In this document: piece by piece, positions 11,611-25,485 of the stretch
Position numbering within the stretch: the first letter of the stretch is position 1
How the letters are laid out: each line of letters starts with the position of its first letter
Assembly: GCA_011799875.1 (NCBI GenBank)
Contig: CM022297.1
Span: forward strand, 522,687,362-522,751,361
DNA length: 64,000 bases
From: Thinopyrum elongatum
Taxonomy: Eukaryota; Streptophyta; Magnoliopsida; Poales; Poaceae
Direction of reading: 5' to 3'
Position numbers and translations under genes: made by a program
Notes under the pieces: model-generated
Database searches by the model: none
Told to the model about the DNA's origin: nothing
What the model saw: the letters and a program-made list of their open reading frames with translations, nothing else

Positions 11611-13300
11611 TGTTGGGGAACGTTGCATGGAAAATAAAAAATTTCTACGCACACGCAAGATCTATCCATGGAGATGCATAGCTACGAGAGGGGGAGAGCA
11701 TCTTCATACCCTTGAAGATCGCTAAGTGGAAGCATTTATCAACGCGGTTGATGTAGTCGTACACCTTCACGATCCGTCCCGATCAAGTACCGGACGTACG
11801 GCACCTCCGCGTTCAGCACACGTTCAGCTCGATGACGTCCTTGCCTTCTCGATCCAGCAAGAGAGGCTAAGTAGTAGATGTGTTCCGGCAGCACGACGGC
11901 GTGGTGACGGTGTTGGTGAAGAACAATATCCGCAGGGCTTCGCCAAGCACAACGGAAACTATGACGGAGGATAAACTAGAGGGGACGGGGTTGCCGGCAC
12001 ACGGCTTGGTGAATCTTGATGTGTCTTTGGTGCTAGCCCTGCCCCTCTATTTATATGTTGAGCCTTGGGGTCGAAACTTGGAGTAAAAGCCTCCTCAAAG
12101 TCGGTTTTGCCCGAAAGGCAAGAGTCCTTCTCAGACTCCAGGGCCAGACGCCAGGGTTCCTGGCGTCTGGACCCTGGCCTCAGCAAAACTTCCTTTTGCA
12201 CTTTCCAAAAGCCTCGTCGGCTTTCCCCTTTGGCCCAAATAAAGTGTTTTCGTACCCAAATATTTCGGGAAACATCCGGAACCCCTTCCGGTGAATTCCG
12301 GAACCTTTCCGAAGACCAAACACTATTATCCCATATATCAATCTTTACCTCCGGAGCTCCTCGTCATGTCCGTGATCTCATCCGGGACTCCGAACAACAT
12401 TCGGTCACCAACATACATAACTCATATAATACTATATCGTCAACGAACGTTAAGCGTGCGGACCCTACGGGTTCGAGAATAATGTAGACATGACCGAGAC
12501 GCTTCTCCGGTCAATAACCAATAGCGGGACCTGGATGCCCATATTGGTTCCTACATATTCCACGAAGATCTTTATCGGTCAAACCTTATGACAACATACG
12601 TAATTCCCTTTGTCTGTCGGTATGTTACTTGTCCGAGATTCGATCGTCGGTATCTTCATACCTAGTTCAATCTCATTACCGGCAAGTCTCTTTACTCGTT
12701 CCGTAATACATCATATTGTAACTAACTCCTTAGTCACTTTGCTTGCAAGGCTTTTTATGATGTGTATTACCGAGAGGGCCCAGAGATACCTCTCTGATAC
12801 TTGGAGTGACAAATCCCAATCTCGATCCATGCCAACTCAACAGATACCTTCGGAGATACCTGTAGAGCATCTTTATAATCACCTAGTTACGTTGTGACGT
12901 TTGATATCACACAAGGCATTCCTCCGGTATCCGGGAGTTGCATGATCTCATGGTCGAAGGAACATGTATTTGACATTAAGAAAGCAGTAGCAATAAACTG
13001 AACGATCATATGCTAAGCTAACAGATGGGTCTTGTCCATCACATCATTCTCCTAATGATGTGATCCCGTTATCAAATGACAACTCATGTCTATGGTTAGG
13101 AAACCTTAACCATCTTTTGATCAACGAGCTAGTCTAGTAGAGGCTCACTAGGGACACAGTATTTGTTTATGTATCACACATGTATTTAAGTTTCCGATCA
13201 ATACAATTCTAGCATGAAAAATAAACCTTTATCATGAATAAGGAAATATAAAATAACAACTTTATTATTGCCTCTAGGAGTCTAGGGCATATTTCCTTCA
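11611..13300 (-). repeat. 3' LTR of the Angela-type element
   Basis: It is 1690 bp and pairs with 29030-30721 (1692 bp). It lacks a 12 bp stretch near 12350 present in the other LTR (ggaccattccgg). Mismatches cluster in the first ~330 bp; the rest is very similar. The two LTRs were identical at insertion, so their divergence dates it. Confidence 0.93.
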
Positions 13301-13655
13301 GTCTCCCACTTGCACTAGAGTCAATAATCTAGTTCACATCATCATGTGATTTAACACCCATAGTTCACATCGCCATATGACCAACACCCAAAGAGTTTAC
13401 TAGAGTCAATAATCTAGTTCACATCGCCATGTGATTAACACCCAAAGAGTACTAAGGTGTGATCATGTTTTGCTTGTGAGAGAAGTCTAGTCAGCGGGTC
13501 TGTCACATTCAGATCCGTATGTATTTTGCAACTTTCTATGTCTACAAAGCTCTGTATGGAGCTACTCTAGCCAATTGCTCCCACTTTCAATATGTATCAA
13601 GATTGAGACTCAGAATCACCTGAATCAGCGTCAAAGCTTGCATCGACGTAACCCT

Positions 13656-16226
13656 TTACGACGAACTCTTTATTACCTCCATAACCAAGAAATATCTCCT
13701 TAGTCCTTTTAGGTAACTAAGGATAATTTTGATCGCTGTCCAGTGATCTACTCCTGGATCACTATTGTACCCCCTTGCCAAACTCATGGCAAGGTATACA
13801 ACAGGTTTGGTACACAGCATAGCATACTTTATAGAACCTATGGCTGAGGCATAGGGAATGACTTCCATTCTCTCTCTATCTTCTACCGTGGTCGGGTTTT
13901 GAGTCTTACTCAACTTCACACCTTGTCACATAGGAAAGAACCCTTTCTTTGACTGATCCATTTTGAACTTCTTCAAAACTTTGTCATTGTATGTGCTTTG
14001 TGAAAGTCCTATTAAGCGTCTCGATCTATCCCTATAGATATTGATGCCCAATATATAAGCAGCTTCTTCGAGGTCTTTCATTGAAAAATTCTTATTCAAG
14101 TATCCTATTATGCTATCCAGAAATTCTATATCATTTCCAATCAACAATATGCCATCCACATATAATATCAGAAATGCTACAGAGCTCCCACTCACTTTCT
14201 TATAAATACAGGCTTCACCGTAAGTCTGTATAAAACCATATGCTTTGATCACCTCATCAAAGCGTATATTCTAACTCCGAGATGCTTGCACCAGTCCATA
14301 GATGGATCGCTGGAGCTTGCACACTTTGTTAGCACCTTTAGGATCGACAAAACCTTCTGGTTGCATCATATACAACTCTTCTTTAAGAAATCCATTAAGG
14401 AATGCAGTTTTGATGTCCATTTGCCAGATTTGATAATCATAAAATGCGGCAATTGTTAACATGATTCGGACAGACTTAAGCATCGCTACGGGTGAGAAAA
14501 TCTCATCATAGTCAACTCCTTGAACTTGTCGAAAACCTTTTGCGACAAGTCGAGCTTTGTAGACAGTAACATTACCATCAGCGTCAGTCTTCTTCTTGAA
14601 GATCCATTTATTCTCTATGGCTTGCCGATCATCGGGCAAGTCCACCAAAGTCCACACTTTGTTCTCATACATGGATCCTATATCAGATTTCATGGCCTCA
14701 AGCCATTTATCGGAATCTGGGCTCATCATAGCTTCTTCATAGTTCGTAGGTTCGCCTTGGTCTAGTAACATGACTTCCAGAACAGGATTATCGTACCACT
14801 CTGGTGCAGATCGTGCTCTGGTTGACCTACGAAGTTCAGTAGTAACTTGATCTGAAGTTTCATGATCATCATCATTTGCTTCCTCTCTATTTGGTGTAGG
14901 CATCACGGGAACGGTTTTCTGTGATGTGCTACTTTCCAATTCGAGAGAAGGTACAATTACCTCATCAAGTTCTAATTTCCTTCCACTCACTTCTTTCGAG
15001 AGAAACTTCTTCTCTAGAAAGGACCCATTCTTAGCAACAAAGATCTTGCCTTCGGATATGTGGTAGAAGATGTACCCAATAGTTTCCTTAGAGTATCCTA
15101 TGAAGACGCAATTCTCCGATTTAGGTTCGAGCTTATCAGGCTGAAGCCTTTTGACATAAGCGTCGCATCCCCAAACTTTAAGAAACGACAGCTTAGGTTT
15201 CTTGTCAAACCATAGTACATACGGTGTCGTCTCAACGGATTTAGACGGTACCCTATTTAACATGAATGCGGCTGTCTCTAATGCATAACCCCAAAACGAT
15301 AGTGGTAAATCGGTAAGAGACATCATAGAACGCACCATATCTAATAAAGTACGGTTACGATGTTTGGACACACCATTATGTTGTGGTGTTCCAGGTGGCG
15401 TGAGTTGTGAAACAATTCCACATTGTTTTAAATGAAGGCCAAACTCGTAACTCAAATATTCGCCTCCGGGATCAGATCATAGAAACTTTATTTTCTTGTT
15501 ACGATGACTCTCCACTTCGCTCTGAAATTCTTTGAACTTTTCAAATGTTTCAGACTTGTGTTTCATCAAGTAGATATACCCATATCTACTCAAATCATCT
15601 GTGAAGGTCAGAAAATAACGATACCCGCCGCGTGCTTCAACACTCATTGGACCGCATACATCGGTATGTATTATTTCCAATAAGTCTAGCTCGCTCCATT
15701 GTTTCGGAGAACGGAGCTTTAGTCATCTTGCCCATGAGGCATGGTTCGCAAGTATCAAATGATTCATAATCAAGTGATTCCAAAAGTCCATCTGCATGGA
15801 GTTTCTTTATGCGCTTTACACCAATATGACCTAAACGGCAGTGCCACAAGTATGTTGCACTATCATTATCAACTTTGCATCTTTTGGCATCAATATTATG
15901 AATATGTGTATCACTACGATCGAGATTCAATAAACCATTTATATTGGGTGTATGACCATAGAAGGTTTTATTCATGTAAACAGAACAACAATTATTCTCT
16001 GACTTAAATGAATAATCATATTGCAATAAACATGATCAAATCATATTCATGCTCAACGCAAACACCAAATAACATTTATTTAGGTTCAACACTAATCCCG
16101 AAGGTAGAGGTAGTGTGCGATGGTGATCACATAAACCTTGGAATCACTTCCAACCACACATCGTCACCTCGCCCTTAACTAGTCTCTGTTTATTCTGCAA
16201 CTCCTGTTTCGAGTTACTAATCTTAG
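13656..16226 (-). pseudogene. copia pol pseudogene (integrase, RT, partial RNase H)
   Basis: Read right to left: a GAG-pre-integrase zinc-binding segment with LWHCRLGHIGVKR (~15860-15950), integrase core (HTDVCGPMSVEARGG at ~15650; TPPGTPQHNGVS at ~15390), the GYSKETIGYIFY linker, then RT with WIFKKKTDADG and KARLVAKGF (~14560). A stop follows the YGLVQASRS motif, and the frame restarts at 14252. The RT active-site motif, normally YVDD, reads YVDG at ~14150. A stop lies between the integrase FL and SD residues at ~15477. RNase H is only partly recognisable before 13656. The 13301-13655 stretch is the 3' end of the internal region. Its upstream protease continues across the nested insert at 26883. 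Confidence 0.9.
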
Positions 16227-18736
16227 CAACTTGTGACGCCCGGATAATTAAGCTACAGTAACCCTCTACTAATGATGCCATGTCACCTCGATTACTGTTG
16301 CTAATCTCGCGTTAGTTCCAAACCGATTGAGATTCAAATTCAAAATAAAGGCAAACATCAAAAGTTTTCAAATATTAAAACTAAAATGTTCGGGTTGTGC
16401 CAGATAATGCATAGGTGATTATGGTGAAGAAATCACACTTTTATAAAGTGTTTAAAAACTCTAAAATGAACAAAACAGTAGCAAAAACAATTATTTAAAA
16501 GCTTTTAAAATAATAAACAATTACAAACTATTTTATTTTAGGTGCCATGTTAATTTTGGTAGTGGCATATTTGTTAATGCTATTTTAGGTGCAACTTATA
16601 TATTTTATAAAACTAAGGTATTTAAAATATAAAATAAAAACAGAGAAGAAGAAGAAAAAAAAAGAAAGTCTCCTGGCCAACTGGGCCAGACGGCCCAGCC
16701 GGCCAGCCCACTAACCAGGCCGGCCCAACCCCTCACTCCCCTTAACACCCTGGCACCCGAACCCTAACCCCCATCGCACCCACTCCCCCCCCCCACTCGC
16801 TCCCCACGTCCCTCCTTCCCCCTCTCCCGATCCAGATCTGGATCGGGGACGAGCCCCCGTCGACGCCAACCGCCGCCGCCAGGAGGACCACCCCGCCGTC
16901 GCCGTTCGCCGGGGCAACCCCACCGGAACTCCTCTGCCTCAAATCCCCTCGCCGGATTTGCTTCCCCCCCCCCCCCCGTCGACCTCCTCCCGCCGAGCTG
17001 CGGGCTGGCAGACGTCTCCGTCCGCTCCACCGTCTTCCGCCTCGTCGTCTTCGACCCCGACTCCTCCCCGAGCCCGCTGCCATTCCCCTACGGCCCCGCC
17101 GTGAGCACCCCCCTCTCTCTGTCCGTCCCCGCTCGCCCGTCAACCGCGCCGTCCACGCCCGGCTCCCCCTGCTAGCGCACCGCGGTCACCGCGCGCGCAC
17201 GCACGCACGCCTAGCCGCAGCCCGCGCCCTCGCCTGTCGTCCCGCTCAAGCCCCCACGCGCGCCCCCTACTGCTGCACCGCGGCCGCCATCGCCCGCAGC
17301 CGCTGTGGCCGTCCCGTGCTCGCGCGCCCGCCCGTGGCCTCAACGGGACTGCGCCCGACGTCGGCCACCACTCACGATGCCCCGCACCGCGCGCTGGCTC
17401 GCCGTCGCCGTGCCCGCGCCGGCGCAGCCCGACCCCCCTGCGCCCGTGCCCCGCCTTCGCCTCCTTCCCCGCGTGGCCTCGCCCGGCCAGCCGCCGCAGT
17501 GGTCGCGCCCCTCCCGCTGCCTCCGTCCGGCGCCTCCACCGCCCGCCCTCACCGCCGTTTCGCCGTGCCACTCCGGCTGCCGCCGAGGCCGGCGCCCTCT
17601 GGTGGCCTGGGGCCTCCACGCCCGGCGCCCGTAACCGCGCCCGGGTGCCCAATGCCCAACGGGCTACGCCCGTTAGCCGCCCCGGTATGGCCCAAGCCAA
17701 TGACAGCCAGGGCCCACCCCCAGAACATTAAAAAATTAATAAAAATAAAAAATAATAATTAATTAATTAACTTAACTAATCCTGTTTAGTTAACTAATTA
17801 AACTTAATTAACATGTTAATTACCATTAATCATCTGTTAATTAGTTAACAGCCAATGACAACCGGGACCCACCCGTCAGTTGACTAGTCAATGGTCAACT
17901 TTGACCGTTGACGTCACGATGATGCAGTAATTCTTTTTTGAATTAATTAAATAATAATAATCCCAGAAAATGATTAAATCTTTAGAAATGAATATAAAAT
18001 AATTCGTAACTCGGATGAAAATACTTTGTACATGAGAGTTGCTCAGAATGACGAGACGAATCCGAATACTCAGTCCGTTCGTCCGCCACACGTCCCTAGC
18101 ATAGCGAACATGCAACAATCCCCCTCCGGTTCATCTGTCCGAAAACGTCAAACACCTGGAATACTTTCCCTAATGTTTTCCCCCTTCGCCAGTAGCACCT
18201 AGTACTGCGTTAGCTCACCCTAGCACCGCTAAATGTCATGTCATGCATCTTAATGCATCTGTTTGCATTGTATTCATTGTTTCTTTCCCCTCTTCTCTCC
18301 GGTAGACTACGAGCCTGACGCCGCTGCTGCCCCGATCGACTACGGTGTTGACGACCCGTCCTTCTCTGCCGAGTTTCCAGGCAAGCAAACCCCCCTTGTT
18401 CATCCCGATATCGCCTACTCTTTCCCGCTACTGCTTGCATTAGAGTACTGTTACTGTTTCATCGGTTTGATCATATACTGTTGCATAGCCTGTCCTTGTT
18501 CTACTGTTGTTGATACCTTACCTGCTATCCTAAATGATTAGTATAGGATGCTAGTTTATCATCAGTGGCCCTACATTCTTGTCTGTCTGCCATGCTATAC
18601 TATCGGGCCGTGATCACTCGGGAGGTGATCACGGGTATATCCATATTATACACATTACACATGACACATGTTGTGACTAAAGTCGGGTCGGCTCGTAGAG
18701 TACCCGCAAGTGATTCCGATGTGGGGGCTGAAGGGG

Positions 18737-20293
18737 TGCTACTTCTTGAGCTTGCGTTGGTTTTTCCCTTGAAGAGAAAAGGGTGATGCAGCAAAGTAGA
18801 GATAAGTATTTCCCTCAGTTTGAGAACCAAGGTATCAATCCAGTAGGAGACAACGCACAAATCACCGAATACCTGCACAAACAATCAAACAACTTGCACC
18901 CAACGCGATAAAAGGATTGTCAATCCCTTCACGGCTATTTGCAAAAGTGAGATCTGATAGAGATAAATAAACGATAAAGTAAATAATTTTGGTATTTTTG
19001 TTTTATAGATCGGAAAGTAAAAGATTGTAAAATAGTAGATCGGAAACTAATATGATGGAAAATAGAAGATTATATGATGAAAAATAGACCCGGGGCCATA
19101 GTTTTCACTAGAGGCTTCTCTCAAGATAGAAAATAATACAGTAATTACTGCCGAGCAATTGATAGAAAAGCGCAAAGTTATGACGATATCTAAGGCAATG
19201 ATCATGAATATAGGCATCACGTCCGTGTCAAGTAGACCGAAATGATTCTGCATCTACTACTATTACTCCACACATCGACCGCTATCCTGCATCTAGAGTA
19301 TTAAGTTCATAAAGAACGGAGTAATGCATTAAGTAAGATGACATGATGTAGAGGAATTAACTCAAGCAATATGATGAAAACCCCATCTTTTTATCCTCGA
19401 TGGCAACAATACAATACATGCCTTGTTGCCCCTACTGTCACTGGGAAAGGACACCGCAAGATTGAACCCAAAGCTAAGCACTTCTCCCATTGCAAGAAAA
19501 ACCAATCTAGTTGGCCAAACCAAACCGATAGTTCGAAGAGAATTACAAAGATATCAAATCATGCATCAAAGAATTCAGAGAAGATTCAAATAATATTCAT
19601 AGATAAGCTGATCATAAATCCACAATTCATCGGATCTCGGCAAACACATCGCAAAAAAGTATTACATCGAATAGATCTCCAAGAACATTGAGGAGAACAT
19701 GGTATTGAGAATCAAAGAGAGAGAAGAAGCCATCTAGCTACTAGCTATGGACCCGTAGGTCTGTGGTAAACTACTCACGCTTCATCGGAAGGGCAATGGT
19801 GTTGATGTAGAAGCCCTCCGTGATCGAATCCCCCTCCGGCAGGGTGCCGGAAAAGGTCCCTAGATGGGATCTCACGGATACAAAAGGTTGCGGCGGTGGA
19901 AAAGTCTTTTCGTGGATGCCTCTGTTGGTTTGGGGACATTTGGGAATATATAGGCGAAAGAATTAGGCCAGGAGGTGCACGAGAGGCCCACAAGGGTGGG
20001 GGGCGCGCCCTCCGTCCTTGTGGCCGCCTCGTGGCTCCTCCGACTTCATCTCCAAGTCTCCTGGTTTCCTTCTGGTCCAAGAAAAATCATCGCGAAAGTT
20101 TTATTCCGTTTGGTATTCCTTTTCTGTGAAACTCAAAAACAAGGAAAAAACAGAAACTGCCACTGGGCTCTAGGTTAATAGGTTAGTCCCAAAAATAATA
20201 TAAAATAGCATATTAATGCATATAAAACATCCAAAATAGATAATATAATAGCATGGAACAATAAAAAATTATAGATACGTTGGAGACGTATCA
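18737..20293 (-). repeat. 3' LTR of the Sabrina-like element
   Basis: It is 1557 bp and closely matches 23906-25485. The right copy has an extra ~20 bp in the GC-rich ggcgcgccctaccccctggg area (near 25180), and there are scattered substitutions. Confidence 0.9.
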
Positions 20294-21049
20294 AGCATCC
20301 CCAAGCTTAATTCCTGCTCGTCCTCGAGTAGTTAAATGATAAAAAACAGAATTTTTGATGTGGAATGCTACCAAACATATTTATCTATGTAATTTTCTTT
20401 ATTGTGGCATGAATGTTCAGATCCGTAAGATTCAAAACAAAAGTTTAATATTGACATAAAAACAATAATATTTCAAGCATACTAACAAGGCAATTATGTC
20501 TTCTCAAAATAACATGGCCAAAGAAAGCTTATCCCTACAAAATCATATAGTCTAGCTATGCTCCATCTTCATTACACAAAATACTCAAATCATGCACAAC
20601 CCCGATGACAATCCAAGCAATTATTTCATACTTTTGACGTTCTCAAACCTTTTCAACTTTCACTCAATACATGAGCGTGAGCCATGGACATAACACTATA
20701 GGTGGAATAGAAGGTGGTTGTGGAGAAGACAAAAAAGAGGAGATAGTCTCGCATCAACTAGGCGTATCAACGGGCTATGGAGATGCCCATCAATAGATAT
20801 CAATGTGAGTGAGTAGGGATTGCCATGCAACGGATGCACTAGAGCTATAAGTGTATGAAAGCTCAAAAAGAAAACTAAGTGGGTGTGCATCCAACTTGCT
20901 TGCTCATGAAGACCTAGGGCAATTTTGAGGAAGCCCATCGTTGGAATATACAAGCCAAGTTCTATAATGAAAAATTCCCACTAGTATATGAAAGTGAAAA
21001 CATAAGAGACTCTCTATCATGAAGATCATGGTGCTACTTTGAAGCACAA

Positions 21050-21180
21050 GTATGGAAAAAGGATAGTAACATTGCCCCTTCTCTCTTTTTCTCTCATTTT
21101 TCTTTTTTTTCTTTTTTTTTCTTTCTTTCTTTTTTCTTTGGCTTCTTTGGCCTCTCTTTTTTTCCTCACATGGGACAATG
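21050..21180. repeat. Pyrimidine-rich low-complexity tract
   Basis: A strongly CT-rich run (ctctttttctctc and similar) of about 100 bp in the Sabrina-like interior. No coding content. Confidence 0.6.
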
Positions 21181-22039
21181 CTCTAATAATGAAGATCATC
21201 ATACTTCTATTTACTTACAACTCAAAAAATTACAACTCGATACTAGAACAAAATGTGACTCTATATGAATGCCTCCGGCGGTGTACCGGGATGTGCAATT
21301 AATCAAGAGTGACATGTATGAAAGAATCATGAACGGTGGCTTTGCCACAAATACGATGTCAACTACATGATCATGCAAAGCAATATGACAATGATGATGC
21401 GTGTCATAATAAACGGAACGGTGGAAAGTTGCATGGCAATATATCTCGGAATGGCTATGGAAATGCCGTAATAGGTAGGTATGGTGGCTGTTTTGAGGAA
21501 GGTATATGGTGGGTGTATGGTACCGGCGAAAGTTACGCGGTACAAGAGAGGCTAGCAATGGTGGAAGGGTGAGAGTGCGTATAATCCATGGACTCAACAT
21601 TAGTCATAAAGAACTCACATACTTATTGCAAAAATCTATTAGTCATCGAAACAAAGTACTACGCGCATGCTCCTAGGGGGATAGATTGGTAGGAAAAGAC
21701 CATCGCTCGTCCCCGACCGCCACTCATAAGGAAGACAATCAAAAAATATCGCATGCTCCAACTTCGTTACATAACGGTTCACCATACGTGCATGCTACGG
21801 GACTCACAAACCTTAACACAAGTATTTCTCAAATTCATAATTACTCACTAGCATGACTCTAATATCACCATCTTTACATCTCAAAACAATCATAAGGAAT
21901 CAAACTTCTCATAGTATTCAATGAACTTTATATGAAGGTTTTTATTATATCCCTCTTGGATGCCTATCATATTAGGACTAAATTTATAACCAAAGCAAAT
22001 TACCATGCTGTTTAAAGACTCTCAAAATAATATAAGTGA

Positions 22040-22430
22040 AGCATGAGAGTTCAATAATTTCTATAAAATAAAGCCACCGTCATGCTCTAAAAAGATATAA
22101 GTGAAGCACTAGAGAAAAATTGCCTAGCTCAAAAGATATAAGTGAAGCACATAGAGTATTCTAATAAATCACGATTCATGCATGTCCCTCTCAAAAGGTG
22201 TGTACAGAAAGGATGATTGTGGCAAACTAAAAAGCAAAGACTCAAATTATACAAGACGCTCCAAGCAAAACACATATCATGTGGTGAATAAAAATATAGC
22301 CTCAAGTAAAGTTACCGATAGACGAAGACGAAAGAGGGGATGCCTTCCGGGGCATCCCCAAGCTTAGGCTCTTGGTTGTCCTTGAATATTACCTTGGGGT
22401 GCCTTGGGCATCCCCAAGCTTAGGCTCTTG
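22040..22430. repeat. Short direct repeats in the Sabrina-like 3' region
   Basis: The motif gatataagtgaagca (or taatataagtgaagca) occurs three times between ~22030 and 22150. Further right, gcatccccaagcttaggctc occurs at 22352 and again at 22408. The latter resembles the polypurine tract/LTR junction at 20294 (agcatccccaagcttaattc), so the PPT-like sequence is present three times in the element. Confidence 0.75.
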
Positions 22431-23186
22431 CCACTCCTTATTCCATAGTCCATCAAATCCTTACCCAAAAACTTGAAAACTTCACAACACAAAACTCAAC
22501 AGAAAATCTCGTAAGCTCCGTTAGTATAAGAAAATAAATCACCACTTTGGTACTGTTGTGAACTCGTTATTTATTTATATTGGTGTAATATCTACTGTAT
22601 TCCAACTTTTCCATGGTTCATACCCCCCGATACTACCCATAGATTCATCAAAATAAGCAAACAACTCAAAGAAAATAGAACATTCTGTGAAGATCCGAAT
22701 TGTTCTAATACTTCTGTAACTCCAAAAATTCTGAAAAATTAGGACAACAGATAAAATTTGTATATCAATCTTGTATAAAACATTCTGGGTTTTTCAAGGC
22801 TCCAGTGAATTATTAAAAATCTGAGACTGGACGCAAAAGTTTCTGTTTTTCAGCAAGATCAAATAAACTATCACCGTAAGCCATCCCAAAGGTCTTACTT
22901 GGCACAAACACTAATTTAAACATAAAACCACATCTAACCAGAGGCTAGATGAATTATTTATTGCAAAACAGAACCAAAAAAATCAAAAACAAAAATAAAA
23001 TTGGGTTGCCTCCCAACAAGCGCTATTGTTTAACGCCCTTAGCTAGGCATAAAAACGCGAATAGATCTAGGTATTGTCATCTTCTCCTTTTTGGTAGTAA
23101 AGAGAGAATTTCTTGTCCAGAGCGCTTATCTTTCTATTTTGTGTAAGTACGTGGCCATTAATGGTGGAAGAAAGATTAAGCACACT

Positions 23187-23480
23187 TCAAAAATTTGCAT
23201 CTAAACTAGCCTTCATTTCTTTGATTATTTCATTTTGATAAAAGCACATAAGAGTAGTTGATTCAACATTTTCACCTTTGGAGTGCCCAAATATAGTTTT
23301 CATCTTTTCATAAGTATCAATGGCATCCCCTTCAAGAAAACCATTTTCAAATATAGAATCCAAAACTTGCTTAAAAGAAGGGGGTAAACCAATATAAAAG
23401 CTTTTCAAGTATATCTCGATATGATATTGGGGCACATAGCTAGCTCGGATCCTCAACAATCTATCCCAAGCATATTTCAA
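23187..23480 (-). pseudogene. Partial gag-like ORF of the Sabrina-like element
   Basis: A 97-aa frame contains AWDRLLRI at the start, FYIGLPPSFKQVLDS in the middle and an acidic/Lys-rich end. This matches the retrotransposon gag helical region of Ty3/gypsy elements (W-RL...FY-GL...R--LD). It is much shorter than a full gag (~300-400 aa) and has no CCHC knuckle after it. No other gag segment is visible nearby. Confidence 0.6.
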
Positions 23481-23877
23481 AGATTCATCAAGCAGATAAT
23501 GAAAAATTCCGGGGTCATCTTCATCAAAATTGTTAAAATTCTCATTAACAACCCCGGTAGGTCTTTCCGTAGCATCATTATTTATGGGCTTAGAGAGGAT
23601 AGAGGGGCTATCTAAGGAATTAAAACTCGGGAGAAAACCCTTAACCCTTTTTTATTCGGCCATAACGATAGAAAGGCGAACTTAAGCAAACAAGAGGGCA
23701 GCAAGAGAAAAGGCAAAAGAAGAAGACGAACGGAAGAGGGACGAAGAAAGGCAAATCTTTTCGAAAATCGTTTTAGAAGTGGGGGAGAGGAAAACGAGAG
23801 GCAAATGGCGAATAATGTAATGCAAGAGATGAGAGTTTATGATGGGTACTTGGTATGTCTAAACTTGGCGTAGATCT

Positions 23878-23894
23878 CCCCGGCAACGGCGCCA
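23878..23894 (-). other. Primer-binding site, tRNA-Asp type
   Basis: The plus strand CCCCGGCAACGGCGCCA equals the 3' end of plant tRNA-Asp(GUC) plus CCA as I recall it. The minus-strand complement TGGCGCCGTTGCCGGGG lies 11 bp inside the 5' LTR edge at 23906, where reverse transcription would be primed. It is not a tRNA gene. Confidence 0.75.
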
Positions 23895-23905
23895 GAAATT
23901 CTTCC

Positions 23906-25485
23906 TGCTACTTCTTGAGCTTGCGTTGGTTTTTCCCTTGAAGAGGAAAGGATGATGCAGCAAAGTAGAGATAAGTATTTTCCTCAGTTTGAGAACCAAG
24001 GTATCAATCCAGTAGGAGACAACGCACAAATCACCGAATACCTACACAAACAATCAAACAACTTGCACCCAACGCGATAAAGGGGTTGTCAATCCCTTCA
24101 CGGTTATTTGCAAAAGTGAGATCTGATAGAGATAGATAAACGATAAAGTAAATAATTTTTGGTATTTTTGTTTTATAGATCAGAAAGTAAAAGATTGCAA
24201 AATAGTAGATCGGAAACTAATATGATGGAAAATAGAAGATTATATGATGGAAAATAGACCCGAGGGCCATAGGTTTCACTAGAGGCTTCTCTCAAGATAG
24301 AAAATAATACGGTAATTACTGCCGAGCAATTGATAGAAAAGCGCAAAGTTATGACGATATCTAAGGCAATGATCATGAATATAGGCATCACGTCCGTGTC
24401 AAGTAGACCGAAACGATTCTGCATCTACTACTATTACTCCACACATCGACCGCTATCCAGCATGCATCTAGAGTATTAAGTTGATAAAGAACGGAGTAAT
24501 GCATTAAGTAAGATGACATGATGTAGAGGAATTAACTCAAGCAATATGATGAAAACCCCATCTTTTTATCCTCGATGGCAACAATACAATACGTGCCTTG
24601 CTGCCCCTACTGTCACTGGGAAAGGACACCGCAAGATTGAACCCAAAGCTAAGCACTTCTCCCATTGTAAGAAAAACCAATCTAGTTGGCCAAACCAAAC
24701 CGATAGTTCGAAGAGAATTACAAAGATATCAAATCATGCATAAAAGAATTCAGAGAAGATTCAAATAATATTCATAGATAAGCTGATCATAAATCCACAA
24801 TTCATCGGATCTCGGCAAACACACCGCAAAAAAAGTATTACATCGAATAGATCTCCAAGAACATCGAGGAGAACATGGTATTGAGAATCAAAGAGAGAGA
24901 AGAAGCCATCTAGCTACTAGCTATGGACCCGTAGGTCTGTGGTAAACTACTCACGCTTCATCGGAAGGGCAATGGTGTTGATGTAGAAGCCCTCCGTGAT
25001 CGAATCCCCCTCCGGCAGGGTGCCGGAAAAGGTCCCTAGATGGGATCTCACGGGTACAGAAGGTTGCGGCGGTGGAAAAGTCTTTTCATGGATGCCTCTG
25101 TTGGTTTGGGGATATTTGGGAATATATAGGCGAAAGAATTAGGTCAGGAGGTGCATGAGGGTCCCACAAGGGTGGGGGCGCGCCCTACCCCCTGGGCGTG
25201 CCCTCCGTCCTTGTGGCCGCCTCGTGGCTCCTCTGACTTCATCTCCAAGTCTCCTGATTTCCTTCTGGTCCAAGAAAAATCATCCCGAAAGTTTTATTCC
25301 GTTTGGTATTCCTTTTCTGCGAAACTCAAAAACAAGGAAAAACAGAAACTGACACTGGGCTCTAGGTTAATAGGTTAGTCCCAAAAATAATATAAAATAG
25401 CATATTAATGCATATAAAACATCAAAAACAGATAATATAATAGCATGGAACAATCAAAAGTTATAGATACGTTGGAGACGTATCA
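23906..25485 (-). repeat. 5' LTR of the Sabrina-like element
   Basis: It is 1580 bp and is the partner of 18737-20293. It ends at GATACGTTGGAGACGTATCA on the plus strand, followed by the AGGGG duplication. Confidence 0.9.

Larger units (their letters stand above)
18737..25485 (-). mobile_element. Sabrina/WHAM-like gypsy retrotransposon, non-autonomous
   Basis: It has the 5-bp duplication AGGGG (18732-18736, 25486-25490). LTRs are 18737-20293 and 23906-25485. On the minus strand they start TGATACGTCTCCAACGTATC, the abundant Triticeae gypsy terminus. The PBS (23878-23894) fits tRNA-Asp. A polypurine tract (GGGGATGCT on the minus strand) adjoins the 3' LTR at 20294. The 3.6 kb interior has only a partial gag frame and no protease, RT or integrase motifs, so it depends on another element for movement. 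It is 6.75 kb overall and is the innermost layer of the nest. Confidence 0.9.

Noticed and set aside
16711..17700. Several 100-190 aa frames in a GC-rich block
   Set aside because: Within the solo LTR, low complexity, overlapping on both strands.
23878..23894. tRNA gene
   Set aside because: Only the 3' 17 bases of tRNA-Asp are present, in the position of a retrotransposon primer-binding site.
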